Positions 33,397-42,731 of a stretch of 64,000 nt of DNA are shown piece by piece. The DNA comes from Lachnospiraceae bacterium UBA7196 (GTDB lineage: Bacteria; Bacillota; Clostridia; Lachnospirales; Lachnospiraceae): positions 62,001 through 126,000 of the forward strand of contig DKUU01000007.1 of the NCBI GenBank assembly GCA_002490835.1. Direction: 5' to 3'. The notes under the pieces were generated by a model. That model did not search any database. It saw only the letters and a list, made by a program, of their open reading frames with translations, and had not been told where the DNA came from. Position 1 is the stretch's first letter. Each line of letters opens with the position of its first letter. Position numbers and translations under genes: made by a program.

Positions 33397-34110
33397 ATGA
33401 AAATCGCCATAGTGGATGACGAGGCGGACGAACAGGAGATTCTGGCTAAATATATTCGGGAATGGGCAGAGGCAAAGAAGGAGCTGGTGGAATTTGTGTG
33501 TTTTGCCAGCAGCGAAGCCTTCCTTTTTTCGTGGGAGGATGATAAAGATTATGCGCTGCTCATCCTTGATATTGAAATGAGTGGGATCAGCGGTCTGGAA
33601 CTGGCAAAAAAGATACGGCTGCAGGATGAGCACATTCCCATTCTATTTGTCACGGGGTATGATGAATATATGCAGTACGGCTATGACGTGGCGGCGCTTC
33701 ACTATCTGCTCAAGCCGGTGCACAAGGAAAAATTGTTTCAGGTCCTTGATAAACTTGGGGAGCGGGAAGAAAGCAGAATAAACCTCATTGTAAGTGCGGG
33801 AAATGAGGTGCGGCGGTTCCCTTTTCACACGGTTTTTTATGTGGAGGCGGATGGACACGGCAGTATCCTGCACACGGCGGATGAAGCGGTCTGCGTGAGG
33901 GAATCTTTTGGGGAGATCGAAAAGCAGTTACTTTCCATGGAGGAAGCAGCGAAATGCCACCGGGCTTATCTGGTGAATCTGCGCTATGTTTCCGCCATCC
34001 GAAGCGCCGAGTTGATCCTGGATCACGGTGAAAAACTGCCGATCGCCAGAAGCCGCATGAAGAGTGTGCAGTCTGCGTTTTTGCGTTATTATAAAGACAG
34101 ACGAGGTTGA
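33397..34110 (+). CDS. LytTR response regulator (first pair)
   Basis: 237 residues, ATG 33397 behind GGAGG. Receiver domain with D7, D8 and phospho-acceptor D58 in LLILDIEMSG, then TGYDEYMQYGYD and LLKPV. The C-terminal 100 residues are a LytTR DNA-binding domain (NEVRRFPFHTVFYVEADGHG, CHRAYLVNLRYVSAI). AgrA/VirR-like. It lies just before its GHKL kinase gene and a pair of ABC exporter genes, which are likely targets. Confidence 0.9.
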   Translation: MKIAIVDDEADEQEILAKYIREWAEAKKELVEFVCFASSEAFLFSWEDDKDYALLILDIEMSGISGLELAKKIRLQDEHIPILFVTGYDEYMQYGYDVAALHYLLKPVHKEKLFQVLDKLGEREESRINLIVSAGNEVRRFPFHTVFYVEADGHGSILHTADEAVCVRESFGEIEKQLLSMEEAAKCHRAYLVNLRYVSAIRSAELILDHGEKLPIARSRMKSVQSAFLRYYKDRRG

Positions 34111-34170
34111 TGATAGATAATACGAATCTCAGTAAAGTCGTGATAAAGCAGAGCAGAAATGGAGAAGAAT

Positions 34171-34896
34171 ATGGGGTTGGCAATTGCTGTGGGTATAGCG
34201 GCGGTCGTTTTGGTGAACGCCGGGCTGTGGATTTTTTGGATGCCTTGGTATGTAAATCGGAAAATCAGCCGCTTTCAGAATGAGTTAGTGGACAGGCACT
34301 ATGCCGAGGTCGAGACGATGTACCGCAAAATGCGCGGCTGGCGGCATGATTACCATAATCATATTCAGGTGTTAAAGGCGCATATGGAATTTGCGCGCTA
34401 TGAGGAAGCGAAGCAGTATCTGACGATGTTAAACGATGATCTGAGCACTGTGGATACCGTGATTAAGACCGGAAATGTAATGGTGGATGCCATCTTAAAC
34501 AGCAAGCTTACGATGATAAGGGAGCGGGAAATTCAGGTGGATGCGACCGCGATCGTGCCGCAGGACGTTCCTTTTTCCGGAATCGATCTGTCTGTCCTGA
34601 TCGGGAACCTTCTGGATAACGCCATGGAAGCCTGTGCGCAGGTGGTCAATAAGGACGAGCGGTTTATCCGGATCTATATTGATATCGTCAAAAAACAGCT
34701 CTACATTTCCGTCACCAATTCCATGGAAGGGAGAGCGAGGAAGAAGGGGTTACAGTATCTTTCGACCAAGGCAGGGCTGCACGGGTTCGGGCTGATCCGC
34801 ATCGACAGGATCGCCTCGAAGTACGGCGGATTTATCAACAGGCAGAATGAGGAGGGCGTGTTTGCGACGGAGGTCATGCTGCCACTTGTAAGTTGA
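34171..34896 (+). CDS. GHKL sensor histidine kinase (first pair)
   Basis: 241 residues from ATG 34171, preferred because GGAG lies six bases upstream; ATG 34159 is the alternative. Only one membrane helix (LAIAVGIAAVVLVNAGLWIF), so the sensor part is very short. H-box WRHDYHNHIQVLK carries the phosphorylated His. The ATPase domain has LIGNLLDNAMEACAQ (N-box) and GLHGFGLIRIDRIASKYGG (G-box). It signals to the LytTR regulator before it. With no extracellular domain, the stimulus may be the membrane or a partner protein such as the ABC exporter. Confidence 0.85.
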   Translation: MGLAIAVGIAAVVLVNAGLWIFWMPWYVNRKISRFQNELVDRHYAEVETMYRKMRGWRHDYHNHIQVLKAHMEFARYEEAKQYLTMLNDDLSTVDTVIKTGNVMVDAILNSKLTMIREREIQVDATAIVPQDVPFSGIDLSVLIGNLLDNAMEACAQVVNKDERFIRIYIDIVKKQLYISVTNSMEGRARKKGLQYLSTKAGLHGFGLIRIDRIASKYGGFINRQNEEGVFATEVMLPLVS

Positions 34897-34900
34897 TTAG

Positions 34901-34950
34901 AATGCAATTCATGCGCGTGGGGATACCGTTCGTGCAGAATTGCATTTTTT
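34901..34950 (+). terminator. Intrinsic terminator after the kinase gene
   Basis: AATGCAATTC (34901-34910) pairs perfectly with GAATTGCATT (34937-34946), followed by TTTT. The loop contains TACCGTTCGT (34924-34933), which resembles one LytTR half-site. Confidence 0.75.
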
Positions 34951-35022
34951 GTTTCGCCATTGTAATAAAATGGGACTGTGAGTTTCGCAAATGACAAATG
35001 ATAGAAAAAAGTGAGGAAACGT

Positions 35023-36819
35023 ATGAACAGTAAGAAATATTCACTGGGCGGGAACATTTTGTTTCACCTAAACAGTGCGAGACAGTGGAATCAGTGGGTC
35101 TGCTATTTTCAGTTTCTGGACGTAATACCGAATATGGCGGCGACATTTCTGGGAATCTGGTTGCCCTCTTTGATCGTCTCCGAATTGCAGAGCGGCGTCA
35201 CGCTCACGGTTTTGATGGCGAGCATTATCACTGTTTCCGTAGGGTTGTTACTCAGCAATGTGGCAGATACTGCCATGACGCAGTATTTATATCGAAACGG
35301 TTTATCGCTGACGCTGTATTATGATAAGCTGGCCTTTGAAAAGACGATGAAGATCGACTATGATCTGCTGGAGAGCAAAGAGGTGCAGAAGCTGGTGGGG
35401 AATGTCTGGGGGACGCTGCGCAATGAGTTTGCGATCCGCTGGTCCGTGACCTCCATGCCGGTGCTGATCGTTTCCGTTCTCAGCTCTGTTTTATATGGAT
35501 TTTTGCTTTGCAGGGTCAATGCAATTTTAGTGTTGGTGCTGATCGTCACGATAGGGGTCAATACTTTTTTGCTGAAACGGACGAGGGACATCCACGGAAA
35601 GTACCATGAGGAACTTAGCAGGCATACTAAGGCGGCAGCCTATATCAACCTTCATGCGATGGAGAGAAGCGACGGCAAAGATATCCGTATGTATCAGATG
35701 CAGGACTGGTTCCTGCGCAAGTATGACGACGCTGTTAGCGGTATGGATCGTATTTACGGGAAAATACATACACAGTATTTTTTGCGGAGATTAAAGGAGC
35801 TGGGGCTGGGATTTGCCGCGGAGCTGATTTCTTACGGCTATCTTGTGTATCTGCTGGCGGAAGGGAGGATGTCTGTTTCCGAATTTGTCTTTTCCGTGGG
35901 TCTGGTGCGGACTTTTTTGACAAATTTTTCCACCCTGATCGGTCAGGTGCAGAGTCTCAATAATATCCATGCTTTTATCACCTATATCAGAAAACTGCTC
36001 GATCTGCCGGAAAAGGCGGAGGGAAAGGTTTTTGATACGGACATGACCAAGGGCGTGGAGATCGTTTTCAAGGATGTTTCCTTCCGCTATCCAGATGCGG
36101 ATGCCGATGTGTTAAGCGATATCAATCTGACGATTCATTCCAATGAAAAGCTGGCCCTGATCGGCTTAAACGGCGCGGGTAAGACTACCTTTGTCAAGCT
36201 TTTATGCGGCTTTTACAAACCGACCAAAGGAGAAATCCTTATCAACGGCATCCCACAAAAAGATTATGACAGGGATGCGTATCTGAAACTGGTATCCGCG
36301 CTGTTTCAGGATTCCATGCTGTTCCCGGTGTCGGTCGATGAAAATCTGACCGGAGCGGTGCGGACGCAGACGGATGAAAAGCGGCTTTCCCATGTTTTGA
36401 AGCTGTCGGGGTTTGATAAGCGTTATCAGAGCCTTTCACGGGGCGGGGAGACGAAGATGGTACGCGAGGTCAATGAGGACGCGACGGATGTCTCCGGCGG
36501 AGAAAAGCAGAAGCTTTTATTTGCCAGAGCCTTGTATAAGGAGGCACCGCTGTTAATATTAGATGAGCCGACGGCTGCGCTTGATCCGATCGCGGAAAAC
36601 GAATTGTATCTACGGTACGGGGAGGCGGCGAAAAACCGCACGGTGGTCTTTATTTCCCATCGCTTATCCAGTACCAGATTCTGCGACAGGATCGTGCTCT
36701 TGGAGGGGACCCGCATCATAGAGGAGGGCACGCATGAGGAGCTGATTGAAAAGAATGGCCGCTATGCTGCGCTTTTTGAGATGCAGAGTCAATATTATCG
36801 GGAAGGGGCGGCAGTCTGA
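35023..36819 (+). CDS. ABC exporter half-transporter A
   Basis: 598 residues, ATG 35023 behind GAGG. An N-terminal membrane domain of about six helices is followed by a nucleotide-binding domain with Walker A GLNGAGKTT, Q-loop ALFQDS, signature VSGGEKQKLLFARA, Walker B LLILDEPTAALD and switch His in VFISHRL. All catalytic motifs are intact. The next gene starts on its stop codon, so both halves form a heterodimer. No peptidase C39 domain, so a peptide cargo would not be processed by it. Cargo unknown; control by the LytTR/GHKL pair upstream is likely. Confidence 0.9.
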   Translation: MNSKKYSLGGNILFHLNSARQWNQWVCYFQFLDVIPNMAATFLGIWLPSLIVSELQSGVTLTVLMASIITVSVGLLLSNVADTAMTQYLYRNGLSLTLYYDKLAFEKTMKIDYDLLESKEVQKLVGNVWGTLRNEFAIRWSVTSMPVLIVSVLSSVLYGFLLCRVNAILVLVLIVTIGVNTFLLKRTRDIHGKYHEELSRHTKAAAYINLHAMERSDGKDIRMYQMQDWFLRKYDDAVSGMDRIYGKIHTQYFLRRLKELGLGFAAELISYGYLVYLLAEGRMSVSEFVFSVGLVRTFLTNFSTLIGQVQSLNNIHAFITYIRKLLDLPEKAEGKVFDTDMTKGVEIVFKDVSFRYPDADADVLSDINLTIHSNEKLALIGLNGAGKTTFVKLLCGFYKPTKGEILINGIPQKDYDRDAYLKLVSALFQDSMLFPVSVDENLTGAVRTQTDEKRLSHVLKLSGFDKRYQSLSRGGETKMVREVNEDATDVSGGEKQKLLFARALYKEAPLLILDEPTAALDPIAENELYLRYGEAAKNRTVVFISHRLSSTRFCDRIVLLEGTRIIEEGTHEELIEKNGRYAALFEMQSQYYREGAAV

Positions 36820-38642
36820 TGAAGAAAAAGGACTTTGAAAATCTGTGGTTTTTGTTCAAGGCCGTTTACCGGCAGGAAAAGAAAACCTTTTATATCGGTG
36901 TGGCTGGCGCCGTTTTGGAAGCCATCGACCGCTATCTTTTTGTGATTCTCTTGGGAATGATCATAGATGCCGCTTTAAGCGGTAAGTCTTTGAAAAATAT
37001 GCTGTGGATGATCGGGGCAGCGATGGGAGCTAAGTTTGTCTTAGAAGCATTGCAGAGCCGTCTCAGAGAGAGCTTAAAAAAGAAATTGGAGAATTTTCCG
37101 AAAGAATTTGCCAGCAGAGATTTAAATCAAAAAGCGCTGACGATGGATTATGAATATCTGGAAGATGCAAACGCCAGAGATATCAGGTACCGCTCTTTTC
37201 AAAGATCCTTTTACGGGATAGGCGGCTGGCTGATGATGGTAATATATTCTATGGTGAGAAACGGGGTGTCCATTATCATTTCAATCGGTATCGTGGCACC
37301 CATGTTTCAGGCAGCTTCCGGGGGAGAAATTATCTGGATCAGTTCTGCATGGTGTTCCGTTTTCCTGCTTGTGGGATTAGGGCTGTTGGTCTGGGCCGGC
37401 TGCAGGATCAGTGTCGGAGGGACGCGAAAGGCCATGCAGAAGTATTGTGATAATTCCGCAGCCTATACCAAAAAAATGTATTATCTCGATCTGCTGGCAG
37501 GTGTCGAACCGCAGAAGGATATCCGGGTGCTGCATTTTGAACAGGTGATTCATCAGGAGGTGGAGGCGCTTTTTGGTTCGATCCATGAAAACGAGAAGCA
37601 GCAGAACAGGATTTATGTGCGCAGGAATTATTTGCAGCAGCTGAGCTTTGGTCTGAGCAGTTTGTTTATTTATCTGTTTGTCGGTTTACGGGCTTACGCA
37701 GGGGTGATCACGCTGGGCAATGTGGTCACTTATGCGTCAGGCATGGAACAATTTATTTATGCAATCAATCATTTATCCGTGATGATCGGGCACCTAAAGT
37801 CCGCCGCCATGTATGCGGAGGATTACAGAGCGTTTATTGAGCTGGGAAAGCGGAAATACGAGGGGACGATCCCCGTCGAAAAGCGGCGTGATGATCGCTT
37901 CTCCGTGGAATTTGTCAATGTGTCTTTCAAGTATCCGGGCTCCGATACCTATGTGATCAAAAATCTGAACCTGAAATTTGTCATTGGGGAGAAGATGGCG
38001 ATCGTGGGCAAGAACGGTTCGGGAAAGACAACGTTCATTAAGCTCCTATGCCGTCTGTATGACGTGACGGAAGGCTGCATTAAGTTGAACGGCATTGATA
38101 TCAGAAAATATGATTATAGGGATTACTGCGCGCTTTTTGCCGTGGTGTTTCAGGACTTTCAGATCTTTGCCTTTCCGGTCGGGGAGAATGTGGCGGCGGG
38201 CAGTGAGGCGGATGAGGAGCGGATCGCTTCCGCCATGAAGAAGGCGGGGCTGGGAGAGCGGCTTGAGACGCTTGAAGACGGCGTCTATACCTGTGTCGGA
38301 AAGGAGTATGACGAGAGGGGTATCGCCTTTTCGGGCGGAGAAAAGCAGAAGCTGGCCATCGCCAGAGCAGTTTACAAGGACGCAGCCTTTGTCATTATGG
38401 ATGAGCCGACGGCGGCGCTCGATCCCGAAGCGGAAGCGCAAGTCTTTGCGGGCTTTGATAAAATGGTGGGCAAGAAAACGGCAATCTATATTTCGCACCG
38501 TCTTGCTTCCTGCAGGTTTTGTGAGGACATTCTGGTCTTTGACGAGGGAAAGGTGGTCCAGCACGGGTCGCATGAAGAATTGGAGGGGCAGGAGGGATTG
38601 TACAGACAGCTGTGGAATGCGCAGGCGCAGTATTATCAATAG
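36819..38642 (+). CDS. ABC exporter half-transporter B
   Basis: 607 residues. ATG 36819 uses the A of the previous TGA (TGATG), which enforces coupled translation. About six membrane helices, then Walker A GKNGSGKTT, signature FSGGEKQKLAIARA, Walker B FVIMDEPTAALD and switch His in IYISHRL. Before the signature is DGVYTCVGKEYDERGIAF, a variant of the loop seen in this Clostridia subgroup. Together with half A it should export a hydrophobic or peptidic compound. Confidence 0.9.
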   Translation: MKKKDFENLWFLFKAVYRQEKKTFYIGVAGAVLEAIDRYLFVILLGMIIDAALSGKSLKNMLWMIGAAMGAKFVLEALQSRLRESLKKKLENFPKEFASRDLNQKALTMDYEYLEDANARDIRYRSFQRSFYGIGGWLMMVIYSMVRNGVSIIISIGIVAPMFQAASGGEIIWISSAWCSVFLLVGLGLLVWAGCRISVGGTRKAMQKYCDNSAAYTKKMYYLDLLAGVEPQKDIRVLHFEQVIHQEVEALFGSIHENEKQQNRIYVRRNYLQQLSFGLSSLFIYLFVGLRAYAGVITLGNVVTYASGMEQFIYAINHLSVMIGHLKSAAMYAEDYRAFIELGKRKYEGTIPVEKRRDDRFSVEFVNVSFKYPGSDTYVIKNLNLKFVIGEKMAIVGKNGSGKTTFIKLLCRLYDVTEGCIKLNGIDIRKYDYRDYCALFAVVFQDFQIFAFPVGENVAAGSEADEERIASAMKKAGLGERLETLEDGVYTCVGKEYDERGIAFSGGEKQKLAIARAVYKDAAFVIMDEPTAALDPEAEAQVFAGFDKMVGKKTAIYISHRLASCRFCEDILVFDEGKVVQHGSHEELEGQEGLYRQLWNAQAQYYQ

Positions 38643-38739
38643 CGATCATGGGAATTGCGCTTTCGTGGATAGTCTGCTAGAATGCGATTAGAAGGAACAG
38701 GATTTGGGAAGGGAAAGGCGCAAGTCAGGATACGGATCA

Positions 38740-39564
38740 ATGACAAAATTGGAACAGCAGGCATTATATGTATTGTTGGAACTGCCGCAGGAAGTACGAA
38801 ACCAACTGGATGCTTACGAGGCCGAAAGGACGAGAGAACTTCCGACGGAAATTTATCGGAAACTGTTTGTGCGGGCGCAGTGGGAGGAAGGAATCAAAGA
38901 GCTGCAGGAATATCTGGGAGAGGATCAGACGGGGATGAAGATTCTCTGGGAGCAGATGCACATCCTTTGTCAATATACCTACGGAGAATATGAAAAACGG
39001 GGGATCAGCGAAGATATTTTCGCGGCCACCATGAAATTCTGCACCAGATTTTTAGGCGAGCATTATGCTGCATGGGGAACCTATAAATATGTGTGGGCAT
39101 GGTGGTTTCCCAGACAGATGGCGCTGTTAGAATTTCGCTTGGGCGCGCTGGAATTTGAATTTGTTGAAGGAGTGGATGGAAACGAACGGGAAGTTGCCGT
39201 ACACATTCCGTCCGACGCCGATATGAGTGTGGAGTCTATTCAGGCATCCTTGACGGCTTTTCGTTCTTTCCGAAAACGTTATTTCACGGAATGGCAGGAT
39301 GTCAGGCTGACATGCGATACATGGATGCTGATGCCGCAATTGCAGGAACTTCTCGGTGAGGATTCCAAAATCGTTGCCTTTCAGAAGCTGTTTTGCATTG
39401 ACGAGATTGATTGGGAAGCAATGTGGTATATGGGGTGGATTTATCCGGGGTATGAGAAAGTCGATGAGAATCTGCCGGAAAAGACACGGCTTCAAAGAGA
39501 GTTGAAAAAGTATCTTTTAGCGGGGAATCCGTTTGGGATCGCCAAGGGGCATATGGTACTTTGA
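38740..39564 (+). CDS. Acyltransferase-domain protein (DUF5596/GNAT_C type)
   Basis: 274 residues from ATG 38740 behind AGGA; TTG 38704 is an alternative. Opening TKLEQQALYVLLELPQEVRN is helical and matches DUF5596; the C-terminal half (LGALEFEFVEGVDGNEREVA, VHIPSDADMSVESIQASLTA, CDTWMLMPQLQELLGEDSKI) matches the GNAT-like C-terminal domain that goes with it. Members are annotated as acyltransferases, but substrates are not established. Located between an exporter and a second LytTR/GHKL system. Confidence 0.7.
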   Translation: MTKLEQQALYVLLELPQEVRNQLDAYEAERTRELPTEIYRKLFVRAQWEEGIKELQEYLGEDQTGMKILWEQMHILCQYTYGEYEKRGISEDIFAATMKFCTRFLGEHYAAWGTYKYVWAWWFPRQMALLEFRLGALEFEFVEGVDGNEREVAVHIPSDADMSVESIQASLTAFRSFRKRYFTEWQDVRLTCDTWMLMPQLQELLGEDSKIVAFQKLFCIDEIDWEAMWYMGWIYPGYEKVDENLPEKTRLQRELKKYLLAGNPFGIAKGHMVL

Positions 39565-39597
39565 TGAGAAAAAATATTTCGTGATGAGGTGACAGCA

Positions 39598-40323
39598 TTG
39601 GTAAGGATTGCTATCTGCGACGACGAAAAAGAAGCCGTCGCGCTGCATGGAAATATCATAAAGGGCAGCCTGCAATCCTGCGGCATCGGTTATGAGATAA
39701 ACACTTACACATCCGGCAGTAATTTGTTGTCTGACATTACGGAGGATGGATTCTTTTATGATCTGATCCTGTCGGACATTGAAATGCCCGATGTCACCGG
39801 CATGGAACTTGCGGAGAAGATCAAGCCCTTTCTGCCCAATAGTAAAGTTATCTTTATCACTTCGCATATCGAATATGCCATTGACGCGTTTGAACTTTCC
39901 ATTTTCCGCTATGTGCCGAAAAACGATCTGGGAAATCGGTTGAAAGCTGCCGTTATAGACGCTGCAAAACTGATCGAACTGGAAGCGGGCAAAGAGTACC
40001 TCATTCAAGCGGCGGGGAGAGTGGAGAAGATCGCTTATAAGGATATCTTTTATGTTCAGCGCGACGGCGGGAAAAATTCAGAAATCTATTCGAATGCAGG
40101 GATATCAAAAGTCAGGAAAAGCCTCCAACAGGTGTTTGCGGAACTGGACGCGCCGGAATTTCTTTTTATTGACAGGGGTTGTATCGTAAACATCATACAG
40201 ATCATGAAAGTGGTTGACGGGATGGCATTTCTCAAAAACGGGGAAGCGCTGCCAATCAGCCGTTCCCATTTACAGGAAGTCAAGAGGCAGATCAACAGGT
40301 ATTGGGGGACGCACATCGGATGA
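39598..40323 (+). CDS. LytTR response regulator (second pair)
   Basis: 241 residues. TTG 39598 is the best start, seven bases after GAGGTGA; GTG 39589 lies inside that ribosome site. Receiver with D8, D9 and acceptor D60 in LILSDIEMPD, then ITSHIEYAIDAF and FRYVPK. The C-terminal LytTR domain contains YKDIFYVQRDGGKNSEIYSN and FLFIDRGCIVNI. Overlaps the kinase gene by four bases. Confidence 0.9.
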   Translation: MVRIAICDDEKEAVALHGNIIKGSLQSCGIGYEINTYTSGSNLLSDITEDGFFYDLILSDIEMPDVTGMELAEKIKPFLPNSKVIFITSHIEYAIDAFELSIFRYVPKNDLGNRLKAAVIDAAKLIELEAGKEYLIQAAGRVEKIAYKDIFYVQRDGGKNSEIYSNAGISKVRKSLQQVFAELDAPEFLFIDRGCIVNIIQIMKVVDGMAFLKNGEALPISRSHLQEVKRQINRYWGTHIG

Positions 40324-41636
40324 ATGGCTGTCAGATCATATCCTATTTTTTCACAAACGGGCTGCGGATCTTCGTTTGCCTGTACCTTGTCATAGCAGTA
40401 TGGAAGGTGACTGCCGACTGGAAAAAGGCGGGTATCTTCTCCGCATTGGCGGCTGTTTTTGTCACTGGACTGTCTACTTTACAAGTTGCGCAGATCTATG
40501 TTACGGGTGCTGAAATCATCCTTATCCTATTGCTTGTCCGCTATCTGATCAAAACGGAACTGCGGATGCCGCTTTTTTTGACCTTTTTCTATGAGATCAC
40601 GGTTTTACTGTGGGAATTTATGGCGTCGGCATTTTGGGGGATTCTGTTTCAGTCAGAGCGTTTTCTTAACAAAAATCTGCCGGAATATATGGCGGCGGTG
40701 TGGATCGTGCGACTGCTGATGTTTAGTATCGTTTTTTGGAAGATAAGAGCCGACCGAAACGAAGACAGAACATCTTCTTTGCAAAAAGCAGGACAAGGTA
40801 TAAACCGGATCATATCCGGGATTGCTGTAGCAGGCATCTTTGGGGTCGCCTTTTTATCTGGGCAGAACGTCATCGCCATAGAGGACGAGGAGATGACAAC
40901 GTGGATTATTTTTGCCATACTGATCCTTGTGGCAGTTCTGCTTTTTTATCTTGGCCGTCAATATGAGATGGAGAAAAAAGTAGCGCAGTTGGAAAAGGAA
41001 AGGAATGATTTGCTGACGCGGGACTATCGGCTGCTGAAAGATACCTACGCTGCCAACGCAAGACTGTACCACGATTTTCACAATCACATCGAGGCGCTGC
41101 ACCGTTATCTGGTAAAAGAGAAGACGGCGGAGGCCGTTCAGTATCTGGAAGGTCTGCGCACGCCGATCGAAGCGGTCACGCAGTCCGTCTGGACAGGAGA
41201 TGAGGCGGCGGATTATCTGCTGAGCAGCAGGCAGGCTCTGGCCGCATCCAGAGAGATTCAGATCCGCTATCATATCGAATATCCGCGGCACACCAATATC
41301 CGCAGCGTCGATCTGGTGGCAATTTTAGGGAATCTTTTGGATAATGCCTTTGAGGCGGTAGAAGACACGGAAGGGGAACTGCGCTTTGTGGAGCTGACCA
41401 TCCGCCGTATCCATCAAATGCTCATTATCAAATTGGTAAACGGCTGTAAAGCTGCGCCTGTTATAGCAGAAGGGGAAGTGAAGACCACGAAGCGGGATAA
41501 GAATCTGCACGGCTGGGGACTGAAAAGCATCCGCGCCGCGGCGGAGCATTATGATGGTACGGTGGAAACAGAGTACGAAAATAACAGGTTTTGTACGGTG
41601 GTTACGCTGTCTTTCGAGCCGGTAAAAACGAAATAA
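40320..41636 (+). CDS. GHKL sensor histidine kinase (second pair)
   Basis: 438 residues, ATG 40320 overlapping the regulator stop (ATGA). Six or seven membrane helices in the first 220 residues, as in AgrC. H-box LYHDFHNHIEALHRYL; N-box ILGNLLDNAFEAVED; G-box LHGWGLKSIRAAAEHYDG. The polytopic sensor suggests it detects a peptide or membrane-active compound, but no AgrB or AgrD gene is nearby. The ABC operon downstream is the likely target. Confidence 0.9.
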   Translation: MNGCQIISYFFTNGLRIFVCLYLVIAVWKVTADWKKAGIFSALAAVFVTGLSTLQVAQIYVTGAEIILILLLVRYLIKTELRMPLFLTFFYEITVLLWEFMASAFWGILFQSERFLNKNLPEYMAAVWIVRLLMFSIVFWKIRADRNEDRTSSLQKAGQGINRIISGIAVAGIFGVAFLSGQNVIAIEDEEMTTWIIFAILILVAVLLFYLGRQYEMEKKVAQLEKERNDLLTRDYRLLKDTYAANARLYHDFHNHIEALHRYLVKEKTAEAVQYLEGLRTPIEAVTQSVWTGDEAADYLLSSRQALAASREIQIRYHIEYPRHTNIRSVDLVAILGNLLDNAFEAVEDTEGELRFVELTIRRIHQMLIIKLVNGCKAAPVIAEGEVKTTKRDKNLHGWGLKSIRAAAEHYDGTVETEYENNRFCTVVTLSFEPVKTK

Positions 41637-41664
41637 AGGAAACTTTGTAAACGAGGTGACAGCA

Positions 41665-42336
41665 ATGAGAAAACAAGCTATTTCATATCTTGCAAGAGTT
41701 GGCTTTCAAAAGATAGTGGGCTTTTTACTGTATCTGGTTGGTGCGGGATTTACACTGACATATGCAGGCGTAGTCTATTTTGTTTATCTTTTCTTGACAA
41801 CTATTACAATTAGTTGGATTCTGTTCAAAGCAAATAAGGAAACATTGGCAGAACGCGGGAAAACAGATACAGATTCTCCGATATGGGATAAGGTACTTCT
41901 ATTCGCATTTTGGATATTAAATTACTTTGCAGTATATTTATTAGCTGGTATATCGGAAAACAGTGAACATTTAAATTTTGCATATTGTTTGGGAATTGTT
42001 TTAACCTTGTTTGCAGCATGGTTTTCAACAAAAGCGACCTTGGAAAACACATTTTTAGAATCTACAGCGAGGATTCAAAGCGATAGAAATCAAAAAGTTT
42101 GTACAACAGGACCATATAGAATTGTACGACACCCCGCATATAGTGGACTAATCGTAAACTCCATTGGATTATCCTTGATTTTTCCCTATGTCAGCGTCTG
42201 GATATGTATGGCTATAACTGCGGTAATCATTGTAATACGAACAGTGTTAGAGGATAGTATGCTTATAGCTGGATTAGACGGGTATTCTGAATATACAACG
42301 CAGACGAAGTATCGACTGATTCCATTTATTTGGTAA
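41665..42336 (+). CDS. Isoprenylcysteine carboxyl methyltransferase (ICMT)-like membrane protein
   Basis: 223 residues, ATG 41665 behind GAGGTGA. Five or six membrane helices. The C-terminal signature VCTTGPYRIVRHPAYSGLIV, then TVLEDSMLIAGLDGYSEYTT, is that of ICMT/PEMT methyltransferases, where RHP and E bind S-adenosylmethionine at the membrane. In bacteria the methyl acceptor is usually unknown. The gene is clearly AT-richer than its neighbours, suggesting separate acquisition. A GC-rich terminator follows. Confidence 0.8.
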   Translation: MRKQAISYLARVGFQKIVGFLLYLVGAGFTLTYAGVVYFVYLFLTTITISWILFKANKETLAERGKTDTDSPIWDKVLLFAFWILNYFAVYLLAGISENSEHLNFAYCLGIVLTLFAAWFSTKATLENTFLESTARIQSDRNQKVCTTGPYRIVRHPAYSGLIVNSIGLSLIFPYVSVWICMAITAVIIVIRTVLEDSMLIAGLDGYSEYTTQTKYRLIPFIW

Positions 42337-42607
42337 TATGCTTGAAAATTCCGGTTTATCGGTCTAATAAAAGTCCAAAACAAGGCGGCGGTGTGGTATA
42401 GACAATCCCGCCGCTCTTTCTGATTTTCTCTGCTTCTTTCATTTCCTACTTCAATGCAAGATACCGTTTTATTGCATTTTTTCCTCTCAGCGGTCTGCTT
42501 TTTTGTGGACAAAAAATTACCGTTCGCGGACAAAACGGCACGGATATGTTTTTTACGGTATGCTGTGACCAGAGCGTAACGGATGCGCTGAGTTGGAATG
42601 GAGGAAA
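42337..42607 (+). promoter_or_regulatory. Intergenic region before the second ABC operon
   Basis: About 270 bases with two terminators (42385-42421 and 42453-42482), then a region with GGACAAAA repeated 21 bases apart, TACCGTTCGC (42518-42527, like one LytTR half-site) and a -10-like TATGCT (42559-42564) with no matching -35. An activator-dependent promoter for the ABC operon is plausible. GGAGG at 42600-42604 serves the leader peptide that follows. Confidence 0.35.
42385..42421 (+). terminator. Intrinsic terminator after the ICMT-like gene
   Basis: GCGGCGG (42385-42391) pairs with CCGCCGC (42408-42414), followed by TCTTTCT. A second hairpin, AATGCAA / TTGCATT with a T-run (42453-42482), lies just after it. 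Confidence 0.75.
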
Positions 42608-42731
42608 GATTGAAAAATAAGTCTGATGACCTTATTTTTCAATCGCGAGTTTGTGTCGGAGCCACAAACTCGGAATCGCAGAGCAAAATTTGAGATTTTG
42701 CTCGCGTGTCGTCGCAAAAAAATGCTCCGAC
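42608..42731 (+). promoter_or_regulatory. Multi-hairpin leader with loop-to-ribosome-site pairing
   Basis: Three perfect hairpins in series: 14-bp GATTGAAAAATAAG (42608-42621) with 42631-42644; 10-bp CGAGTTTGTG (42646-42655) with 42663-42672; 9-bp GAGCAAAAT (42681-42689) with 42695-42703. The seven-base loop of the second (TCGGAGC, 42656-42662) is fully complementary to GCTCCGA (42724-42730), which abuts the GGAGG of the next gene. A compact version lacking 42625-42731 is present at 31114-31140. Confidence 0.7.
42610..42693 (+). CDS. Candidate 27-residue leader peptide
   Basis: TTG 42610 is five bases after GGAGG (42600-42604) and the frame runs to TGA 42691-42693. The peptide starts MKNKSDDLIFQSRVC and ends SESQSKI. 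Its reading would cover hairpins one and two and enter the third, so ribosome movement could change the fold that masks the ribosome site of 42744. The same first five codons start the TTG form of the CPBP gene. It may be only a repeat that happens to be open. Confidence 0.35.
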   Translation: MKNKSDDLIFQSRVCVGATNSESQSKI

